Assembly: GCA_010365175.1 (NCBI GenBank)
Contig: JAAFGW010000162.1
Span: 1 to 6,711 of the forward strand
Direction: 5' to 3'
Source: Sulfuriferula multivorans
GTDB taxonomy: Bacteria > Pseudomonadota > Gammaproteobacteria > Burkholderiales > Thiobacillaceae
Length of the DNA stretch: 6,711 bases
Shown: positions 5,294 to 6,711 of the stretch, piece by piece
Position numbering within the stretch: position 1 is the stretch's first letter
Layout: each line of letters opens with the position of its first letter
Translations under genes and position numbers: made by a program
Notes under the pieces: model-generated
Told to the model about the DNA's origin: nothing
Databases searched by the model: none
Seen by the model: only the letters and a program-made list of their open reading frames with translations

Positions 5294-6511
5294 TTACGCG
5301 GGCAACGTGAATTGAAATGTGGTGTGTTTGCCCGGCACCGATTCACAGCCAATATTGCCGCCATGCTGCTCAACGATCAATTTGCAGATGTTGAGCCCGA
5401 GCCCTGTTCCAGGCGCTTTGGCGTTGCTATCTTTGCTGAGCTGATTGAATTTGATGAAAAGATCTTTCATTTTCTCCTGGGGGATGCCCGGGCCATGGTC
5501 AGTTACCCCGACTTGCACTTGATCTCCCTGCTTCAGAAAAAAAATCTCAACCGTGTCACTGGCATGCGTGAATTTTGCGGCATTGGAAATCAGGTTGTTC
5601 ATGACTTGCAGAAGACGATTTTCGTCACCGGTTACCTGAGCGGAGCTGCAGCTATCTATAGAGCTATCTATAGAAATAGGACGCAATTCGAGATTGCAGC
5701 CATGGGCTTCGCAATAGGGGCGATTCAGTTCGATCGCTTTCTGGAGAAATGGCTGCACCTCAACTGGGCCCATTTGCATTTCCATCTTGCCCGCCTCCAA
5801 TTTCGCGACATCGAGAATGTCGTTCACGATAGTGAGCAAACGCTCGCCATTACGGTAGGCCACATCAATGAGTTGCATGGCTTGCGGTGGAATTTCACCG
5901 GTCACCTGGTTGCGAATAAGGGCGAGCGAGCCATAGATCGATGTCAACGGGGTTCTCAGTTCATGGTTCACCATGGAGATAAACTCATCCTTGGTGCGAT
6001 CCAGACGGGTGAGCGCCTGCATCTGCAGGCGTAATTCGAGTTGCGATACCACTTGCCGAGCGAGTGCTTCCAGTGCCTGGCGCTGCTTCTCGCTAAATGG
6101 ACGCGCATGGTCATCAATCACGCATAGCGTACCCACCCGGATGTTGTTGCGCAGAATCAGCGGGGCGCCCGCATAGAACTTCACGTTTGGCCCGCTGGTT
6201 ACCAGCGGGTTGTCATGAAAGCGTTCATCCTTGAGCGTGTCTTCGACCACGAATGCGTGGTCGTCTAGTATGGCATGGGCACAAAAGGCGAGTTCGCGTG
6301 GGGTTTCATGCGCGTCCAGTCCGTGGTGAGATTTAAACCACTGGCGATCACGATCGATCAGACTGACCAGTGCAATCGGCGTATGGCAAATTTGGGCAGC
6401 AATTAACGTCAGGTCGTCATACGCTTGTTCTTCCAGCGTATCGAGAATCTGCAGTTCGTCGAGGCTCTGCTGACGTGCTGCTTCGTTTTTCGGGAGTGGG
6501 GCGCTAATCAT
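5294..6511 (-). CDS. GAF-domain sensor histidine kinase (soluble)
   Basis: A 405-residue protein predicted to autophosphorylate on histidine in response to a signal read by its GAF domain, probably in the cytoplasm since no membrane segment or signal peptide is visible. Residues about 28-158 look like the short GAF type common in bacterial kinases and cyclases (LAFCAHAIL at 74-82, FVVEDTLKDERF at 87-98, FYAGAPL at 112-118). The HisKA dimerisation helix follows, with phosphoacceptor His183 in VNHELRTPLT. The ATPase domain has an N box (NNLISNAAKF, 305-314), G1 (DHGPGI, 338-343) and G2 (GTGLGL, 368-373), so all catalytic motifs are present. There is no receiver and none is encoded next to it, so its partner is unknown; the receiver at 176-559 is a nearby candidate only. 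The ATG at 6511 has no good Shine-Dalgarno; the only GGAG lies about 17 bases upstream. The ligand cannot be inferred. A duplicated SIDS tetrapeptide sits at residues 280-287. Confidence 0.95.
   Translation of the reverse strand: MISAPLPKNEAARQQSLDELQILDTLEEQAYDDLTLIAAQICHTPIALVSLIDRDRQWFKSHHGLDAHETPRELAFCAHAILDDHAFVVEDTLKDERFHDNPLVTSGPNVKFYAGAPLILRNNIRVGTLCVIDDHARPFSEKQRQALEALARQVVSQLELRLQMQALTRLDRTKDEFISMVNHELRTPLTSIYGSLALIRNQVTGEIPPQAMQLIDVAYRNGERLLTIVNDILDVAKLEAGKMEMQMGPVEVQPFLQKAIELNRPYCEAHGCNLELRPISIDSSIDSCSSAQVTGDENRLLQVMNNLISNAAKFTHASDTVEIFFLKQGDQVQVGVTDHGPGIPQEKMKDLFIKFNQLSKDSNAKAPGTGLGLNICKLIVEQHGGNIGCESVPGKHTTFQFTLPA
5651..5674. repeat. 12-bp tandem duplication in the GAF kinase gene
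   Basis: GCTATCTATAGA occurs twice in direct succession. It encodes a doubled Ser-Ile-Asp-Ser at residues 280-287, in the loop before the N box of the ATPase domain, where insertions are tolerated. The exact identity of the copies points to a recent in-frame duplication. Confidence 0.85.
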
Positions 6512-6568
6512 GGCTTGGCTGGCTGAAACTCCGAGCGCTTATGGGTAGATGGGCTATGGGCAGATAAC

Positions 6569-6597
6569 TTTAAACGGTCTGCCCGGCGAATAGTGAA
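6569..6597 (-). promoter_or_regulatory. Possible sigma70-type promoter for the GAF histidine kinase
   Basis: On the minus strand, TTCACT (6592-6597) and TTTAAA (6569-6574) are separated by 17 bases, each matching the consensus at four of six positions. This would give a leader of roughly 50 bases before the ATG at 6511. The leader carries three close ATGGG-type motifs on the plus strand (6541-6561). Prediction by eye only. Confidence 0.3.
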
Positions 6598-6664
6598 AAG
6601 GGCCGTTGCCGAGAGTGTGCTTACGTTATCGACTAGTGTCGTGAATCAGAAATAGAGGGACAAA

Positions 6665-6711
6665 ATGAAACGGATGGATTTTTTTGCGTGGCAAGGCGCG
6701 AGGAGGCGACA
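6665..6711 (+). CDS. Possible start of a plus-strand gene, cut by the window edge
   Basis: ATG at 6665 is preceded by GAGGGA (6655-6660) at 4 bases and opens a frame that stays open for 15 codons to the end of the window (MKRMDFFAWQGARRR). It would be divergent from the GAF kinase. Too little is visible to name a product, and the frame contains a run of seven T. It could be a chance ATG. Confidence 0.3.
   Translation, partial: MKRMDFFAWQGARRR

Noticed and set aside
5285..6034. Long plus-strand open frame of 249 codons antisense to the GAF kinase
   Set aside because: The opposite strand encodes complete kinase motifs in order; this frame shows no domain and is a shadow.

Overview
This window looks like part of a proteobacterial chromosome, most likely a betaproteobacterium. 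That placement is an inference from the style of the signalling proteins and a base composition of a little over half G+C; there is no rRNA or other marker. Almost everything reads on the minus strand. The content is signal transduction plus gene decay, with no insertion sequence, tRNA or CRISPR array visible.

Reading in the direction of transcription (from high to low coordinates): 6711-6512 is a probable divergent intergenic region with the beginning of a possible plus-strand gene at 6665. 6511-5294 encodes an intact soluble GAF-domain histidine kinase without a receiver. 5204-4263 is a wrecked DUF3616-like gene that can be followed through three pieces in two or more frames. 4055-3875 is a decayed receiver-domain fragment, clearly related at DNA level to the receiver of the intact hybrid kinase at the low end of the window. 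3830-3709 holds three 11-bp direct repeats and a possible promoter. 3708-176 is a compact three-gene cluster: a 138-residue protein of unknown function, a double-domain KaiC-like RecA-family ATPase, and a hybrid histidine kinase with a C-terminal receiver. The first two genes overlap by 8 bp and the second and third are 28 bp apart, so they are very probably one operon. 1-175 holds no gene.

Working model (inference): the KaiC-like ATPase and the hybrid kinase form a signalling unit loosely parallel to KaiC-SasA, but without KaiB, without KaiB-like sequence in the kinase, and with an ATPase that by hand alignment lacks the KaiC autophosphorylation residues and the first-domain catalytic glutamates. 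The 138-residue protein, translated ahead of the ATPase, is the obvious unknown partner. The hybrid kinase has an internal ATG with a well-placed ribosome binding site just before its receiver, so the gene may also yield a free receiver protein. No DNA-binding output protein is present, so the downstream target is not visible.

A secondary theme is short tandem duplication: 9, 9, 11, 12 and 21-bp repeat units occur in genes, pseudogenes and a possible promoter. The two pseudogenes lie side by side between the GAF kinase and the KaiC-like operon, marking a stretch that is no longer under selection for coding.
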